Notes: generated by a model not told the origin, from the letters alone. 64,000 nt of DNA from an uncultured Paracoccaceae bacterium (GCA_913060475.1 CAJXSD010000001.1:173217-237216), one strand, 5' to 3'. Shown: positions 17,454 through 27,245, numbered from the stretch's first letter. Numbers and translations are program-made.

Positions 17454-18323
17454 ATGACAACCTTTACCGCCTTGACCACCCTGACTGGCAAAGATCAGGC
17501 CTATGCGCTGGCTGATGCGCTGGAAAATCTGGATCCCGAACCAACGGGTGTAGGTGTTTTCGAATTAGAGGATGGTTCCGGCCTGTGGGAAATCGGCGCC
17601 TATTTCATAGAAACGCCGGATGATGTGGCATTGACCCTGATGGCGGCGGCCTTTGGGGCCAATCCGTTTGTGGTGTCTGAATTGCCCGACACCGATTGGG
17701 TGGCCAAGGTGCGCCGCGAACTCAGCCCCGTCGAAGCGGGCCGGTTTTTCGTCTATGGCAGCCATGATGCCGACAAGGTGCCTGCTGATTGCGAACCCTT
17801 GTTGATTGAGGCCGCGATGGCATTCGGCACAGGCCACCATGGCACAACACTGGGCTGTCTAAAGGCCCTGGACCGATTGGCCAATCAGGGCGTTGTGGGC
17901 CAAAACGTGGCAGACATTGGCTGCGGTACGGCCGTTTTGGCCATGGCGGCTGCACGCATTTGGCCAAACCCCGTCTTGGCCAGCGATATTGACCAGGTGG
18001 CCGTGGATGTGGCCAATGCCAATGTGGCGGCCAATGATCTGACGGGGCGCGTGTTGTGCCTTGAGGCCGCAGGTTTCGAAAATGATCAGCTGAAATCCGC
18101 GGCCCCCTTTGATCTGGTCTTTGCCAATATCCTGAAAGGTCCGTTGATCGAATTGGCCCCCGATATGGCGCAGCACACCCAATCGCAGGGCTATGCGATT
18201 TTGTCTGGGTTGCTGGTGGAACAGGCCCCCGATGTCACCGCAGCCTATCAGGCGGCTGGCTATGATCTGATCCACCGCGAAGACATTGGCGAATGGTCCA
18301 CGCTGACCTTGCAAAAACAGTAA
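17454..18323 (+). CDS. prmA: Ribosomal protein L11 methyltransferase PrmA
   Basis: A SAM-dependent trimethylation enzyme for ribosomal protein L11, 289 residues. The C-terminal Rossmann methyltransferase domain begins at about 155 with VADIGCGTAVLAMAA; the substrate-side motif VFANILKGPLIELAP is the family NxLxxPL-like box. The N-terminal L11-recognition domain occupies 1 to about 95. The motif I glycine pattern (GCGTAVLA) is slightly divergent from the usual GxGSG but keeps the spacing. It follows the MFS gene by 24 bases and ends 35 bases before a strong hairpin. Confidence 0.92.
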   Translation: MTTFTALTTLTGKDQAYALADALENLDPEPTGVGVFELEDGSGLWEIGAYFIETPDDVALTLMAAAFGANPFVVSELPDTDWVAKVRRELSPVEAGRFFVYGSHDADKVPADCEPLLIEAAMAFGTGHHGTTLGCLKALDRLANQGVVGQNVADIGCGTAVLAMAAARIWPNPVLASDIDQVAVDVANANVAANDLTGRVLCLEAAGFENDQLKSAAPFDLVFANILKGPLIELAPDMAQHTQSQGYAILSGLLVEQAPDVTAAYQAAGYDLIHREDIGEWSTLTLQKQ

Positions 18324-18358
18324 TTTCGCCGGTCACACAGTTATTTCGATCCAAAGAA

Positions 18359-18385
18359 AAAGCCGCATGCGATGCATGCGGCTTT
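18359..18385 (-). terminator. Strong terminator of the DUF1127 gene (probably bidirectional)
   Basis: AAAGCCGCATGC (18359-18370) pairs perfectly over 12 bp with GCATGCGGCTTT (18374-18385), with loop GAT. On the minus strand the stem runs into TTTTTCTTT; on the plus strand it could also end prmA. Confidence 0.88.
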
Positions 18386-18423
18386 CTGTCCAACAGGGAG
18401 AGAATTGAACAGTGTGTCAGCGC

Positions 18424-18615
18424 TTAGCCAACGATGGTGTCGATGTCGGCACGTGTGATGCCGATGTCTGACAATTCGCGGTCTGTCAATTTTGACAACG
18501 CTGCGCGTGTTTGGCGTTTTGCGTTCCATTCTTGAACAGTTGCAAACAATGTTACAACGAATGATGTTTTGCGTGGTGCTGCTGCGAAAACAGCTTGTGT
18601 GTCGATTGCGGCCAT
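18424..18615 (-). CDS. DUF1127 small protein
   Basis: A 63-residue basic protein from the start MAAIDTQAVF. The C-terminal segment RAALSKLTDRELSDIGITRADID is the DUF1127 (YjiS-like) signature. AAGGATTTTGGA lies just before the ATG; the upstream extension in the same frame is low-quality sequence. DUF1127 proteins in Rhodobacterales are abundant, sometimes stress-controlled and in one case RNA-binding; the role here is unknown. It is a monocistronic unit with its own strong terminator and a dyad-rich upstream region, suggesting individual regulation. Confidence 0.88.
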   Translation of the reverse strand: MAAIDTQAVFAAAPRKTSFVVTLFATVQEWNAKRQTRAALSKLTDRELSDIGITRADIDTIVG

Positions 18616-18690
18616 TTCCAAAATCCTTAAAGTCGGTGTTTGATCTGATGGCGGATTTAGGACCAAACATTCGACAAAACAACACACGCG

Positions 18691-18720
18691 ATTGCATGGC
18701 CTTTATGCAATTCTTGCATA
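18691..18720. promoter_or_regulatory. Overlapping ATGCAA dyads upstream of the DUF1127 gene
   Basis: TATGCAA-TTC-TTGCATA (18704-18720) is a perfect inverted repeat. Overlapping it, ATTGCAT (18691-18697) and ATGCAAT (18705-18711) form a second 7-bp inverted repeat with a 7-base spacer. The cluster lies 76-105 bases upstream of the DUF1127 ATG and about 180 bases upstream of ruvC, in the shared divergent promoter gap. It looks like an operator with three half-sites; the regulator is unknown. Confidence 0.4.
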
Positions 18721-18851
18721 GGTCCAAAGGTTAACATTTTTCATGTTTTCTTGGGGTTTTTAACCGATTTGTTGCGCTGCAGCATTGCCGCGTGTCGCCT
18801 TTGTCTGAACAGGTGTCGAAAACGACTGTTGCGAATTTGTATTTGGCTTTT

Positions 18852-18866
18852 GTTCACGTTTCGTGC
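18852..18866 (+). promoter_or_regulatory. Degenerate LexA (SOS) box candidate before ruvC
   Basis: GTTC-N7-GTGC, one base away from the alphaproteobacterial LexA consensus GTTC-N7-GTTC, ends 34 bases before the ruvC ATG. ruvCAB belongs to the SOS regulon in several alphaproteobacteria, so the position is plausible, but a one-mismatch 8-base site is weak evidence. Confidence 0.3.
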
Positions 18867-18900
18867 TAGTGGTGTAAAAAAACAACACTAAGGCAGGAAC

Positions 18901-19407
18901 ATGCGGGTTTTGGGAATTGACCCAGGGTTACGAAACATGGGTTGGGGCGTGATCGATGTGATGGGCAGTCGAATCAGCCACGTTGCAAATGGCATTTGCC
19001 ATTCGACGGGCGATGATTTGGCCCAGCGGCTGTTATCGCTATATGATCAGATGACAGACATTGTTGCGCGTTGGGATCCCACCACTGCCGCAGTTGAACA
19101 GACATTTGTCAACAAAGATGGCGTTGGCACGCTTAAATTGGGGCAGGCGCGGGCAATCGCCCTGCTGGTTCCGGCGCAGGCGGGGCTGGCCGTTGCCGAA
19201 TATGCCCCGAACAAGGTCAAAAAAACGGTTGTCGGCGTGGGGCATGCGGATAAAGGTCAGGTGGAACATATGGTCAAGCTGCAGCTGCCTGGCGTGGCCC
19301 TGGCAGGTGCAGACGCGGCGGATGCCTTGGCAATTGCGCTGTGTCATGCCCATTATGCGCGGTCAGGCGACCGTTTGGGTGCCGCATTGAAAAAGGCGAC
19401 AGGATGA
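18901..19407 (+). CDS. ruvC: Crossover junction endodeoxyribonuclease RuvC
   Basis: Cleaves Holliday junctions with RuvAB. At 168 residues it has normal length. Acidic catalytic residues are visible in [17 protein letters not shown] (D7), [10 protein letters not shown] (E) and [16 protein letters not shown] (D residues). AAGGCAGG lies before the ATG. Its stop overlaps the ruvA start (ATGA), so ruvC-ruvA-ruvB is one operon. Confidence 0.96.
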   Translation: MRVLGIDPGLRNMGWGVIDVMGSRISHVANGICHSTGDDLAQRLLSLYDQMTDIVARWDPTTAAVEQTFVNKDGVGTLKLGQARAIALLVPAQAGLAVAEYAPNKVKKTVVGVGHADKGQVEHMVKLQLPGVALAGADAADALAIALCHAHYARSGDRLGAALKKATG

Positions 19408-20087
19408 TTGGAAAACTTGCAGGCCGCATTGATTACAAGGCCGATGATCACATTTTGCTGGATGTCAAAGGTGTCGGATATATCGTCTATTGTTCCGATC
19501 GCACCTTGGCGGCCCTGCCTGCGGCGGGGCAGGCGGTGGTCCTTTATACTGATTTGTTGGTCCGCGAAGACTTGATGCAACTCTTTGGGTTTATGTCGCT
19601 GGTTGAAAAGGAATGGCATCGCCTGCTGATGTCGGTGCAGGGGATCGGGGCCAAGGCATCTTTGGCCATTTTGGGGGCCTTGGGGCCTGATGGTGTGTCG
19701 CGTGCCATTGCGCTGGGCGATTGGAATGCGGTCAAGGCGGCCAAGGGCGTGGGTCCCAAAACCGCACAGCGCGTTGTTTTGGACCTAAAGGATAAGGCGC
19801 CAAGCGTCATGGCCATGTCATCCCCACAACAGGCCGCGCCACAGATGCCCGTCGATGATGATGTGATCGACACCAGTGATGCACCTGTGCCCACGCCCCC
19901 CGCACAGCCGGCCGCCACGCCAGCAACGGGGGCATCACAGGCGGATGCGTTGTCTGCGTTGACCAACTTGGGCTATTCCCCGTCCGAGGCCGCCTCTGCC
20001 ATTGCGACGGTTTTGGGCGACGCGGGGGCAGAGGATACCGCCGCGCTGATCCGATCGTCGTTGAAATTATTGGCACCAAAGGGGTAG
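19404..20087 (+). CDS. ruvA: Holliday junction branch migration protein RuvA
   Basis: The DNA-binding subunit of the RuvAB branch migration motor; 227 residues. The N-terminal OB fold starts [26 protein letters not shown]; two helix-hairpin-helix segments follow ([15 protein letters not shown] and [15 protein letters not shown]), then a long Pro/Ala linker at about 140-175 and the domain III helices ([25 protein letters not shown]) that touch RuvB. The start at 19404 overlaps the ruvC stop; the open frame extends further upstream but without family similarity. Confidence 0.95.
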   Translation: MIGKLAGRIDYKADDHILLDVKGVGYIVYCSDRTLAALPAAGQAVVLYTDLLVREDLMQLFGFMSLVEKEWHRLLMSVQGIGAKASLAILGALGPDGVSRAIALGDWNAVKAAKGVGPKTAQRVVLDLKDKAPSVMAMSSPQQAAPQMPVDDDVIDTSDAPVPTPPAQPAATPATGASQADALSALTNLGYSPSEAASAIATVLGDAGAEDTAALIRSSLKLLAPKG

Positions 20088-20090
20088 GCC

Positions 20091-21110
20091 ATGGAAAAAT
20101 CTGATCCAATGATGCGCCCCGACCCCATGCCCGAGGATAGCGATCGCGCCTTGCGTCCCCAGGGGTTGGATGAATTCGTGGGCCAGGCCGAGGCCCGCGC
20201 CAATTTGCGGGTGTTCATCCAATCCGCCCGCCAAAGGAGCGAGGCCATGGATCACACCTTGTTTTATGGCCCCCCCGGATTGGGCAAAACCACCCTTGCC
20301 CAAATCATGAGCCGCGAGTTGGGCGTAAATTTTCGCATGACTTCGGGGCCGGTTTTGGCCAAGGCGGGTGATCTGGCCGCAATTTTGACCAATCTTGAGG
20401 CCCGCGATGTCCTGTTTATCGACGAAATTCACCGTCTAAACCCGGTGGTTGAAGAGGTCCTCTATCCCGCGATGGAGGATTTCGAGCTAGACCTTGTGAT
20501 CGGAGAGGGCCCCGCCGCGCGGACCGTGCGCATCGAATTACAGCCCTTTACACTGGTGGGGGCCACAACACGGTTGGGGCTGTTGACAACGCCGCTGCGG
20601 GACCGGTTCGGTATCCCCACAAAATTACAGTTTTATACCGAGGATGAGCTGTATCAAATCGTGTCCAGCAATGCGCGCAAATTGGGGGCCCCCGCAGACG
20701 AAGCGGGCGCGCGTGAAATCGCACGCCGTGCCCGTGGCACCCCGCGGATTGCGGGACGCCTGTTGCGCCGCGTCGTCGATTTCGCACTGGTCGAGGGAGA
20801 TGGCACCATCACCCGCGATCTGGCCGATCATGCGCTGACGCGGTTGGGGGTTGATGATTTGGGGTTGGATGGGGCAGACCGCCGCTATCTGACGATGATT
20901 GCCGATCACTATGCGGGCGGGCCTGTGGGGGTGGAAACCATTTCCGCCGCCCTATCCGAAAGCCGCGATGCCGTCGAAGAGGTGATTGAACCCTATCTCT
21001 TGCAGCAGGGGTTGATTCAGCGTACACCGCGTGGGCGCATGCTGGCCCAACGCGCATGGGACCATTTGGGCCGGCCCCGACCCAAAAACCAATCGGATTT
21101 GTTCAGTTGA
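20091..21110 (+). CDS. ruvB: Holliday junction branch migration ATPase RuvB
   Basis: The hexameric AAA+ motor of RuvAB, 339 residues. Walker A is [12 protein letters not shown], Walker B is [11 protein letters not shown], sensor I lies in [12 protein letters not shown], and the C-terminal winged helix holds [37 protein letters not shown]. The ATG is 3 bases after the ruvA stop. Confidence 0.97.
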   Translation: MEKSDPMMRPDPMPEDSDRALRPQGLDEFVGQAEARANLRVFIQSARQRSEAMDHTLFYGPPGLGKTTLAQIMSRELGVNFRMTSGPVLAKAGDLAAILTNLEARDVLFIDEIHRLNPVVEEVLYPAMEDFELDLVIGEGPAARTVRIELQPFTLVGATTRLGLLTTPLRDRFGIPTKLQFYTEDELYQIVSSNARKLGAPADEAGAREIARRARGTPRIAGRLLRRVVDFALVEGDGTITRDLADHALTRLGVDDLGLDGADRRYLTMIADHYAGGPVGVETISAALSESRDAVEEVIEPYLLQQGLIQRTPRGRMLAQRAWDHLGRPRPKNQSDLFS

Positions 21111-21151
21111 TGGCAAATACGATGTCGCAGACCTGACAAGGATGGCCAGAT

Positions 21152-21823
21152 ATGTCACAGCCCGACCAGATCGCAGACCTAACACCGCAACGCGTAGAGC
21201 AGTGTTTTACCAGATCCGATGGCAGTTATCTGTTTGCCCGTTGGGGCAGGCCCATTGCCCCGATTGCCTTTGGCATTCAGGATGACACCCTGTCGATCCT
21301 AAAGGGCGCGATCCAGGCGATTTGCACCATGGTGGGCCATCAGGTGGCTGAAACGGATCCGGAATTGGGGTCAAACCTGATGTTTTTCTTTTTCCGCGAA
21401 TGGGCCGAACTGGTTGCGGTGCCGGATCTGGATAAACTGGTGCCTGATTTGGCCCCATTGGTGGATCGGTTGACGGCGGCGGATGCCAATCAGTATCGGT
21501 TTTTCCGGTTTGATGATGATGGCGGGATCAAGGCCTGTTTTGTGTTTATCCGCATGGATGACGACATGGCGGGGGTGCCGGCGGATACCTTGTGTTTGTC
21601 GCAGGTGGTTCAATCGTTTTTGTTGTGGTCGGATCGCGCCTTTAGCGATCGTTCGGCCTTGGCAAAAACACCGCAGGGCCATGTGATTTTGCGCCCAGAT
21701 ATCGCGGAAATTATCCGCGCGGCCTATGATCCGGTGTTGCCCGGCATGGCGCGGGATCCGTCGCATGCCCTGCGCCTGTTTGCGCGGGTGGGGCAGGTGC
21801 GCCAAAACGAACGGGTGCAATAA
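21152..21823 (+). CDS. Conserved hypothetical protein between ruvB and ybgC
   Basis: A 223-residue soluble protein that I cannot assign to a named family. It has no signal peptide or membrane helix. A hydrophobic core segment GSNLMFFFFREWAELVAVPDLDKLVPDL and paired acidic stretches (RFDDDGGIKACFVFIRMDDD) are the main landmarks. AAGGA precedes the ATG, and the stop overlaps the ybgC start (TAATG), so it is translated with the Tol-Pal operon. Its place suggests a link with the envelope or division system, but this is only context. Confidence 0.8.
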   Translation: MSQPDQIADLTPQRVEQCFTRSDGSYLFARWGRPIAPIAFGIQDDTLSILKGAIQAICTMVGHQVAETDPELGSNLMFFFFREWAELVAVPDLDKLVPDLAPLVDRLTAADANQYRFFRFDDDGGIKACFVFIRMDDDMAGVPADTLCLSQVVQSFLLWSDRAFSDRSALAKTPQGHVILRPDIAEIIRAAYDPVLPGMARDPSHALRLFARVGQVRQNERVQ

Positions 21824-22233
21824 TGGACGCACATGTTTTCCCTGTCCGCGTCTATTACGAAGACACCGATTTCGCGGGCATTGTGTATTACGCCAACTAT
21901 CTGAAATTCATCGAACGCGGGCGCAGTGAATGGGTCCGTGAATTGGGTGTGGATCAGGTGGCCCTGAAAAACGACAGGGGCATGGTTTTCGCCGTGCGCC
22001 GCGTTGTGGCCGATTATCTGCAGCCTGCGAAATTCGATGACCAATTGATGGTGCAAACTGCGGTATCGACCCTATCGCCCGCGCGCGTGGTGTTGGATCA
22101 GACGGTTTTGCGCGATGATCAGGTTTTGTTTACCGCTCAGGTCACTTTGGTGGCCTTGGATGTGGCGGGGCGGCCCACGCGGTTGCCAGAGGAATTTCGG
22201 CGCAAGATTGCCGATACACCTACAAACTTGTGA
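21823..22233 (+). CDS. ybgC: Tol-Pal system-associated acyl-CoA thioesterase YbgC
   Basis: A hotdog-fold thioesterase, 136 residues. The signature YYEDTDFAGIVYYANYLKFIERGRSEW contains the catalytic Asp (DTDFAG). It is the usual first gene of tol-pal operons and acts at the cytoplasmic face on acyl-CoA or acyl-ACP; its substrate here is unknown. It is followed by an 87-base gap before tolQ, long enough for an internal promoter. Confidence 0.93.
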   Translation: MDAHVFPVRVYYEDTDFAGIVYYANYLKFIERGRSEWVRELGVDQVALKNDRGMVFAVRRVVADYLQPAKFDDQLMVQTAVSTLSPARVVLDQTVLRDDQVLFTAQVTLVALDVAGRPTRLPEEFRRKIADTPTNL

Positions 22234-22320
22234 TCACGCTGTAATTACCTTGGTTTTATGATTGGTATTCGTTATATTGGCGACAAAGTCCGAACATACG
22301 GGCGCACATAAAAACGAGCA

Positions 22321-23022
22321 GTGATCATGGAAACAGAAGCTTTGGCGTTAGCCAATGAAATGGATTTTTCGTTTTGGGCGTTATTTGCACGCGCAACCTT
22401 TACCGTAAAACTTGTCATGGTGATGTTGATCGGGGCATCGTTTTGGTCGTGGTCGATTATCGTGCAACGCACATTGTTATACCGTCGCGCCCGGGATGAG
22501 GCCAAGATATTCGACCGCCAGTTTTGGTCGGGCGAACCATTGGATGAATTGTTTGATACCTTGGGGCCGGAACCCGCGGGCAATACGGCACGCGTCTTTG
22601 CGGCTGGCATGGTTGAATGGCAGCGGTCACACAATGATCAGGGGCGTTTGATTGCCGGTGCCCAATCGCGCATCGAACGATCCATGGATGTGGCCGTGAC
22701 CCGCGCCGCAGATGAACTGCAAAAGGGATTGACCGTTTTGGCGACCATCGGATCAACGGCCCCCTTTATCGGGTTGTTTGGGACGGTTTGGGGGATCATG
22801 CATGCCTTTATCGAAATTGCGGCCCAGCAAAATACAAACCTGGCGGTCGTTGCCCCCGGCATTGCCGAGGCATTGCTGGCCACGGGTTTGGGGTTGATCG
22901 CGGCGATCCCTGCGGTGGTGTTCTATAACAAACTTAGCGGCGATAGTGATCGGTTGTTGGCCACCTATGAGGCATTTTCCGACGAATTTGCCACCATCCT
23001 TAGCCGTCAGTTGGACAGCTGA
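22321..23022 (+). CDS. tolQ: Tol-Pal energiser TolQ (or start at 22327)
   Basis: A proton channel subunit of the TolQRA inner-membrane motor that constricts the outer membrane at division. The protein has about 231-233 residues and three membrane helices. MotA/TolQ/ExbB family signatures are visible: KLVMVMLIGASFWSWSIIVQRTLLYRRA, ATIGSTAPFIGLFGTVWGIMHAF, and APGIAEALLATGLGLIAAIPAVVFYNKL. The upstream start (GTG/ATG pair at 22321-22327) makes the exact N-terminus uncertain by two codons. tolR begins 1 base after its stop. Confidence 0.95.
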   Translation: MIMETEALALANEMDFSFWALFARATFTVKLVMVMLIGASFWSWSIIVQRTLLYRRARDEAKIFDRQFWSGEPLDELFDTLGPEPAGNTARVFAAGMVEWQRSHNDQGRLIAGAQSRIERSMDVAVTRAADELQKGLTVLATIGSTAPFIGLFGTVWGIMHAFIEIAAQQNTNLAVVAPGIAEALLATGLGLIAAIPAVVFYNKLSGDSDRLLATYEAFSDEFATILSRQLDS

Positions 23023-23023
23023 T

Positions 23024-23482
23024 ATGGGCGCGGGTGTCGTCAAATCAGACAAGGGCCGCGGCCGCAGACGCCGGTCCCAGCCCATGGCCGAAATCAATGT
23101 CACACCCTTTGTGGATGTGATGTTGGTTTTGTTGATCATTTTCATGGTGGCGGCCCCGATGTTGACGGTGGGCGTTCCGGTGCAATTGCCAAAAACCGCT
23201 GCAAATGCCCTGCCCACGGACCAAGAGGAACCGCTGACCGTCACCCTATCGGCGGATGGGGCATTGTCGATCCAAAATACACCGACGCCGCGCGATGAAT
23301 TGATTGCCAAATTGCGGGCCATCGCGGCGGAACGTGCCAATGACCGGATATTCCTACGCGCTGATGGGGCCAACCCGTACGAGGCGGTGGTCCAAGTGAT
23401 GGGCGCGCTGAATGCGGCAGGATTTTCCAACATTGGCTTGGTCACGGATGTTGGCGGGCCCACTATGGCGCAACAGAATTAA
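23024..23482 (+). CDS. tolR: Tol-Pal protein TolR
   Basis: A 152-residue ExbD/TolR-type protein: a basic N-terminus (KGRGRRRRSQPMAEINVTPFVDVMLVLLIIFMVAAPML) with one membrane helix carrying the proton-coupling Asp (PFVDVML), then a periplasmic domain. The start at 23024, 1 base after tolQ, gives the family N-terminus; the longer open frame overlaps tolQ and is not family-like. Confidence 0.95.
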   Translation: MGAGVVKSDKGRGRRRRSQPMAEINVTPFVDVMLVLLIIFMVAAPMLTVGVPVQLPKTAANALPTDQEEPLTVTLSADGALSIQNTPTPRDELIAKLRAIAAERANDRIFLRADGANPYEAVVQVMGALNAAGFSNIGLVTDVGGPTMAQQN

Positions 23483-23488
23483 CAGGCG

Positions 23489-24532
23489 ATGCAGATGCAT
23501 ATCGGCCATTATATCTCGGGGGCTGCACATGCGGGATTTATCCTGTGGGTGCTGTTTGGCGGGGCGTTTCGCCCTGAACCCATCCCCTTTGAGGTAACGG
23601 ATGTGGCCGTGATTTCCGAACAGGAATTTCTGGCCTTGTCTGCGACGCCGTCTGCGCCTGAGATTTCAGACTCTGTCACACCGCTGACCCAGCCAAATGA
23701 TCCGGCGCCGGAACCGGCACCCCCGGTTCAGCCAGTGCCCGATGTTGATCCCGTTGTAAAACCACAGCCGCGGCCGCAACCCCCTGCTGCACCCTTGCCC
23801 GATGCGCCCCAGCGTGATGCGCCGCCCGCGCCAAGGCAGATTGATCGTGTGGCGCCAGAACCCGTGGCCCCGCCGCCCCCCGATGTGGCCGAGGCTGACA
23901 CCGCCCAAGATAGCGTTAGCCTGACGGGCGATGCCGCCTCTGAGACCCCCCAAGACCAGCAAGAGGCCCAGGCCCCCCAAGAGGCAGTGACAGAAATCGT
24001 AACTGAAGCCACGCCAAAACCATCAGGTGCCCCGTCAACGTCATTGCGGCCACGCAAACGTCCGGAACAGTTGGCGCAGGTCAGCGAACCTGACCCTGAA
24101 CCCGCACCAGAATCTGACCCTGCGCAGGACGCAAAACCACCGGTCGATCAACAATCTGTGAATGATGCGCTGGCCTCTGCCTTGGCCGAAACACAGGCTG
24201 ATACACAGGCCGATACACCATCCGGCCCACCGCTAAGTTTCAGCGAACGCGAAGCTTTTCGTGCCTCGGTTCAGCAATGTTGGAATGTGGATGATGGCAG
24301 CCTTTGGGCCCGTGTGACGGTCACAGTGGCGATGACGCTGGATCGCAACGGCAAGGTCGACAGTGACCCCAAATTGATCGCATCCCAAGGCGGCAGCGAA
24401 GCGGATACACAAATCGCTTTCCAAGCTGCGCGCCGTGCGATTTATTTATGCCAGAAATCTGGGTATAGTTTGCCAGCTGACAAATATGACCAATGGCGCG
24501 AAATCGAAATTACATTTAACCCCAATAACTGA
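23489..24532 (+). CDS. tolA: Tol-Pal protein TolA (cell envelope spanning)
   Basis: A 347-residue bridge from the TolQR motor to the outer membrane. One N-terminal helix ([20 protein letters not shown]) is followed by a long Pro/Ala/Asp/Glu-rich region, about 60-250, of low complexity. The C-terminal domain at about 255-347 contains [36 protein letters not shown], which resembles TonB/TolA C-domains. The Pro-rich rather than helical Ala/Lys linker is usual in Rhodobacterales. Confidence 0.9.
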   Translation: MQMHIGHYISGAAHAGFILWVLFGGAFRPEPIPFEVTDVAVISEQEFLALSATPSAPEISDSVTPLTQPNDPAPEPAPPVQPVPDVDPVVKPQPRPQPPAAPLPDAPQRDAPPAPRQIDRVAPEPVAPPPPDVAEADTAQDSVSLTGDAASETPQDQQEAQAPQEAVTEIVTEATPKPSGAPSTSLRPRKRPEQLAQVSEPDPEPAPESDPAQDAKPPVDQQSVNDALASALAETQADTQADTPSGPPLSFSEREAFRASVQQCWNVDDGSLWARVTVTVAMTLDRNGKVDSDPKLIASQGGSEADTQIAFQAARRAIYLCQKSGYSLPADKYDQWREIEITFNPNN

Positions 24533-24542
24533 GGACACGCTC

Positions 24543-25850
24543 ATGTTCCGCACACTCTTTGTTCTGATTGCCATGCTGTTTGCATCCCTTGCATCCGCAG
24601 CCCCTTTGCGGATTGAAATTACGGACGGCGTCATTGAACCGATGCCCTTTGCGGCCCCGACTTTTGTGGCGGAAACGCCCGGATCGGAACAGTTGGCCCA
24701 AGATATTGCCAATGTCGTGGCGCAGGATTTGATCGGATCAGGCCTGTTCCGCCGCATTCCGGAAAGCGCGTTTATCAGCACAATCACATCCTTTTCATCG
24801 CCCATCCAGTTTTCCGACTGGAAAGCGATCAATGCCCAGGCCCTGATTTCCGGCGCCGTGTCTGTCTCAGGCCAGACGGTTACCGTTAAATTTCGCGTCT
24901 ATGATGTGTTTGCAAATCAGGAAATGGGGACAGGGTTGAAATTGTCGGGCAGCGTGGATGGCTGGCGGCGTATGGGCCACAAGGTGGCAGATGCTGTCTA
25001 TAGTCGTATCACCGGCGAAGGCGGCTATTTCGACAGCCGTGTCGTTTATGTTGCGGAAACCGGATCCAAAGGTCAGCGTCGTAAACGTTTGGCGATCATG
25101 GATTATGATGGGGCAAATGTGACCTATCTGACGGATGCGAACAATTTGGTTCTGGCCCCACGGTTTTCCCCCACAGGTGATCGTATTTTGTACACCAGCT
25201 ATGAAACAGGGTTTCCGCGGATTTATCTGATGGATGTGGGCACCACAAACCGTCGTGTGTTGCAAAACACCCTCGGCACCATGAGTTTCGCACCACGGTT
25301 TTCCCCCGATGGCAATACCATCGTTTATTCGCTCGAACAGGGTGGTAATACGGATATCTATTCTATGAACCTAAGCACAGGCCAAAGCGTTCGTTTGACA
25401 AATGACGCGTCCATTGAAACGGCCCCCAGTTTTTCCCCCGACGGTCGCCAGATCGTTTTCGAAAGCGACCGTTCCGGCACGCAGCAGCTGTATATTATGC
25501 CGGCAACAGGGGGGACAGCCAAACGGATCAGTTCGCAGTCAGGCCGCTATGGCACCCCCGTTTGGTCGCCCCGTGGTGACATGATTGCATTTACGAAACA
25601 AAGTAAGGGGCGGTTCCATATCGGCGTCATGCGCACCGACGGCAGCCAAGAGCGTCTGTTGACCGCATCATTTCTGGACGAAGGCCCCACATGGTCGCCA
25701 AACGGGCGTGTGATTATGTTTTCGCGTGAAACCCAAGGGGCCTCGGGCACGACGAACCTGTATTCGGTCGATGTGTCGGGTCGTAATTTGAAACCTGTAC
25801 CAACCCCCGCTGGTGGGTCAGATCCTGCATGGTCGCCCTTGGGCGGCTAG
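24543..25850 (+). CDS. tolB: Tol-Pal protein TolB (periplasmic beta-propeller)
   Basis: 435 residues from [21 protein letters not shown], a clear signal peptide with a probable cut after ASA. An N-terminal domain at about 25-150 is followed by a six-bladed propeller whose repeats show (F/W)SPxG/DxxI ([72 protein letters not shown]). It binds Pal in the periplasm. The start is 10 bases after tolA; the longer frame overlaps tolA. Confidence 0.96.
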   Translation: MFRTLFVLIAMLFASLASAAPLRIEITDGVIEPMPFAAPTFVAETPGSEQLAQDIANVVAQDLIGSGLFRRIPESAFISTITSFSSPIQFSDWKAINAQALISGAVSVSGQTVTVKFRVYDVFANQEMGTGLKLSGSVDGWRRMGHKVADAVYSRITGEGGYFDSRVVYVAETGSKGQRRKRLAIMDYDGANVTYLTDANNLVLAPRFSPTGDRILYTSYETGFPRIYLMDVGTTNRRVLQNTLGTMSFAPRFSPDGNTIVYSLEQGGNTDIYSMNLSTGQSVRLTNDASIETAPSFSPDGRQIVFESDRSGTQQLYIMPATGGTAKRISSQSGRYGTPVWSPRGDMIAFTKQSKGRFHIGVMRTDGSQERLLTASFLDEGPTWSPNGRVIMFSRETQGASGTTNLYSVDVSGRNLKPVPTPAGGSDPAWSPLGG

Positions 25851-25859
25851 GACGGGCAT

Positions 25860-25887
25860 TTGCAAGTTATATGAAACGTGATACAAT
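25860..25887 (+). promoter_or_regulatory. Candidate sigma70-type promoter for pal
   Basis: TTGCAA, a 16-base spacer, then TACAAT (25882-25887), in an AT-rich 63-base gap between tolB and pal. pal is often made in excess of the Tol proteins, so a separate promoter makes sense. Based only on consensus likeness. Confidence 0.35.
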
Positions 25888-25913
25888 CTAATATAAATAT
25901 ATGAGGCACCAAA

Positions 25914-26423
25914 ATGAACTTTGTCCGAGCATCTTTCGTTCTAGCGCTGGTCGTCGTATCAGCCTGTTCCAACAATAACGCAGGCCGCTGGGCGTCCGAT
26001 GGCACCGATGGTGCAAACGGCGCAAATGGTTATGCCCAAGGCAGCGTCAGCGATCCCGCGTCGCCCGCCTATTTCCAGCAAACCGTTGGCGACCGCGTTT
26101 ATTTCGCGGTTGATCAATCAACCATTGACGAGTCTGCCCGTGTGGTATTGGCCGCGCAGGCCGACTGGTTGGCGCAAAACCCCGACTATAACGTCACAAT
26201 CGAGGGGCATGCCGACGAACAGGGCACGCGTGAATATAACCTGGCCCTTGGCGCACGCCGTGCCAATGCCGCGCGCGAATATCTGGTGTCCATGGGCGTG
26301 TCCGCCGGTCGGATCCAAACCGTCAGCTATGGCAAAGAGCGTCCGGCCGAATTGTGCAGTGCCGAAAGCTGCTATGCCATGAACCGCCGCGCGGTTAGCG
26401 TTATTAACAACGCCAATTTCTAA
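25914..26423 (+). CDS. pal: Peptidoglycan-associated lipoprotein Pal
   Basis: An outer-membrane lipoprotein of 169 residues. Signal peptide with lipobox VVSAC (Cys at about 19), a short Gly/Asn-rich linker, and an OmpA-like peptidoglycan-binding domain at about 55-169: VYFAVDQSTIDESARVVLAAQADWL, then IEGHADEQGTREYNLALGARRANAAREYL. It anchors the outer membrane to the wall and is recycled by TolB. Confidence 0.96.
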   Translation: MNFVRASFVLALVVVSACSNNNAGRWASDGTDGANGANGYAQGSVSDPASPAYFQQTVGDRVYFAVDQSTIDESARVVLAAQADWLAQNPDYNVTIEGHADEQGTREYNLALGARRANAAREYLVSMGVSAGRIQTVSYGKERPAELCSAESCYAMNRRAVSVINNANF

Positions 26424-26441
26424 CCCCTGCAGGAGAGTGCG

Positions 26442-27245
26442 ATGCGTGCCTTAGCATTGGTTTTGGTGACCTTGATTGGCCCGAACATGGCGTTGGCCCA
26501 AGATCGGGCGCAATCATTGGCCGACATTCGACAGGACTTGAATGTCTTATATGTTGAAATTCAGCGTCTGAAACAGGAATTATCTACCACTGGGTCCCCA
26601 ACCGGCACGGCCTCGGCCGGATCGGTATTGGACCGTGTTGGCGCGTTGGAAACACAATTGCAACGCCTAACGGGGGCAACCGAAACGCTGGAACTGCGGA
26701 TTGATCAAATTGTTGCCGATGGCACGCGTCGGATTGCCGATCTGGAATTTCGCCTGGTCGAACTTGAGGGGGGCGATATTTCCCAATTGGGGGAAACCAC
26801 CACATTGGGGGGCGATATTGCACTGCCCGCCCCGCAGCCCGCGCAACCTGCCGCCGAATTGGCGGTGGGGGAACGCGCCGATTTTGACGCCGCAACCCGC
26901 GCCTTTGACGACGGGCGCTACCAAGAGGCCGCTGACATGTTGGGCCGGTTTTCCGAAACCTATCCCAACAGCCCCCTTGCAGCCCAAGCGTTGTTGATCC
27001 GTGGTAAATCCTATGACGAACTGCAAGATCACCGTGCCAGCGCACGCGCCTATCTGGAGGGGTTCACAAATTTCGGGACATCCGATGCGGCCCCTGAAAT
27101 GTTGACGCTGTTGGGTATGTCACTGACCAAACTGGGTCAAACCGATGCAGGCTGCCAAACACTGGGGCAGGTGAGCATCCGGTTTCCGCAATCTGAATTT
27201 GCCGCACAATCCGCGCAAATCATGTCCGAACTTGCGTGTCAGTAA
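26442..27245 (+). CDS. cpoB: Cell division coordinator CpoB (YbgF)
   Basis: A periplasmic protein of 267 residues with a signal peptide (MRALALVLVTLIGPNMALAQ), an N-terminal coiled coil (ADIRQDLNVLYVEIQRLKQEL, about 28-90), and C-terminal TPR repeats (DFDAATRAFDDGRYQEAADMLGRF and following). It usually couples Tol action to septal wall synthesis. AGGAGAG precedes the ATG. Its last 10 bases overlap the tilS start. Confidence 0.92.
   Translation: MRALALVLVTLIGPNMALAQDRAQSLADIRQDLNVLYVEIQRLKQELSTTGSPTGTASAGSVLDRVGALETQLQRLTGATETLELRIDQIVADGTRRIADLEFRLVELEGGDISQLGETTTLGGDIALPAPQPAQPAAELAVGERADFDAATRAFDDGRYQEAADMLGRFSETYPNSPLAAQALLIRGKSYDELQDHRASARAYLEGFTNFGTSDAAPEMLTLLGMSLTKLGQTDAGCQTLGQVSIRFPQSEFAAQSAQIMSELACQ

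Noticed and set aside
22230..22237. Single GTGATCAC at the end of ybgC
   Set aside because: No second site at 21 bp and no AT flanks; one palindrome alone is common in this GATC-rich DNA.
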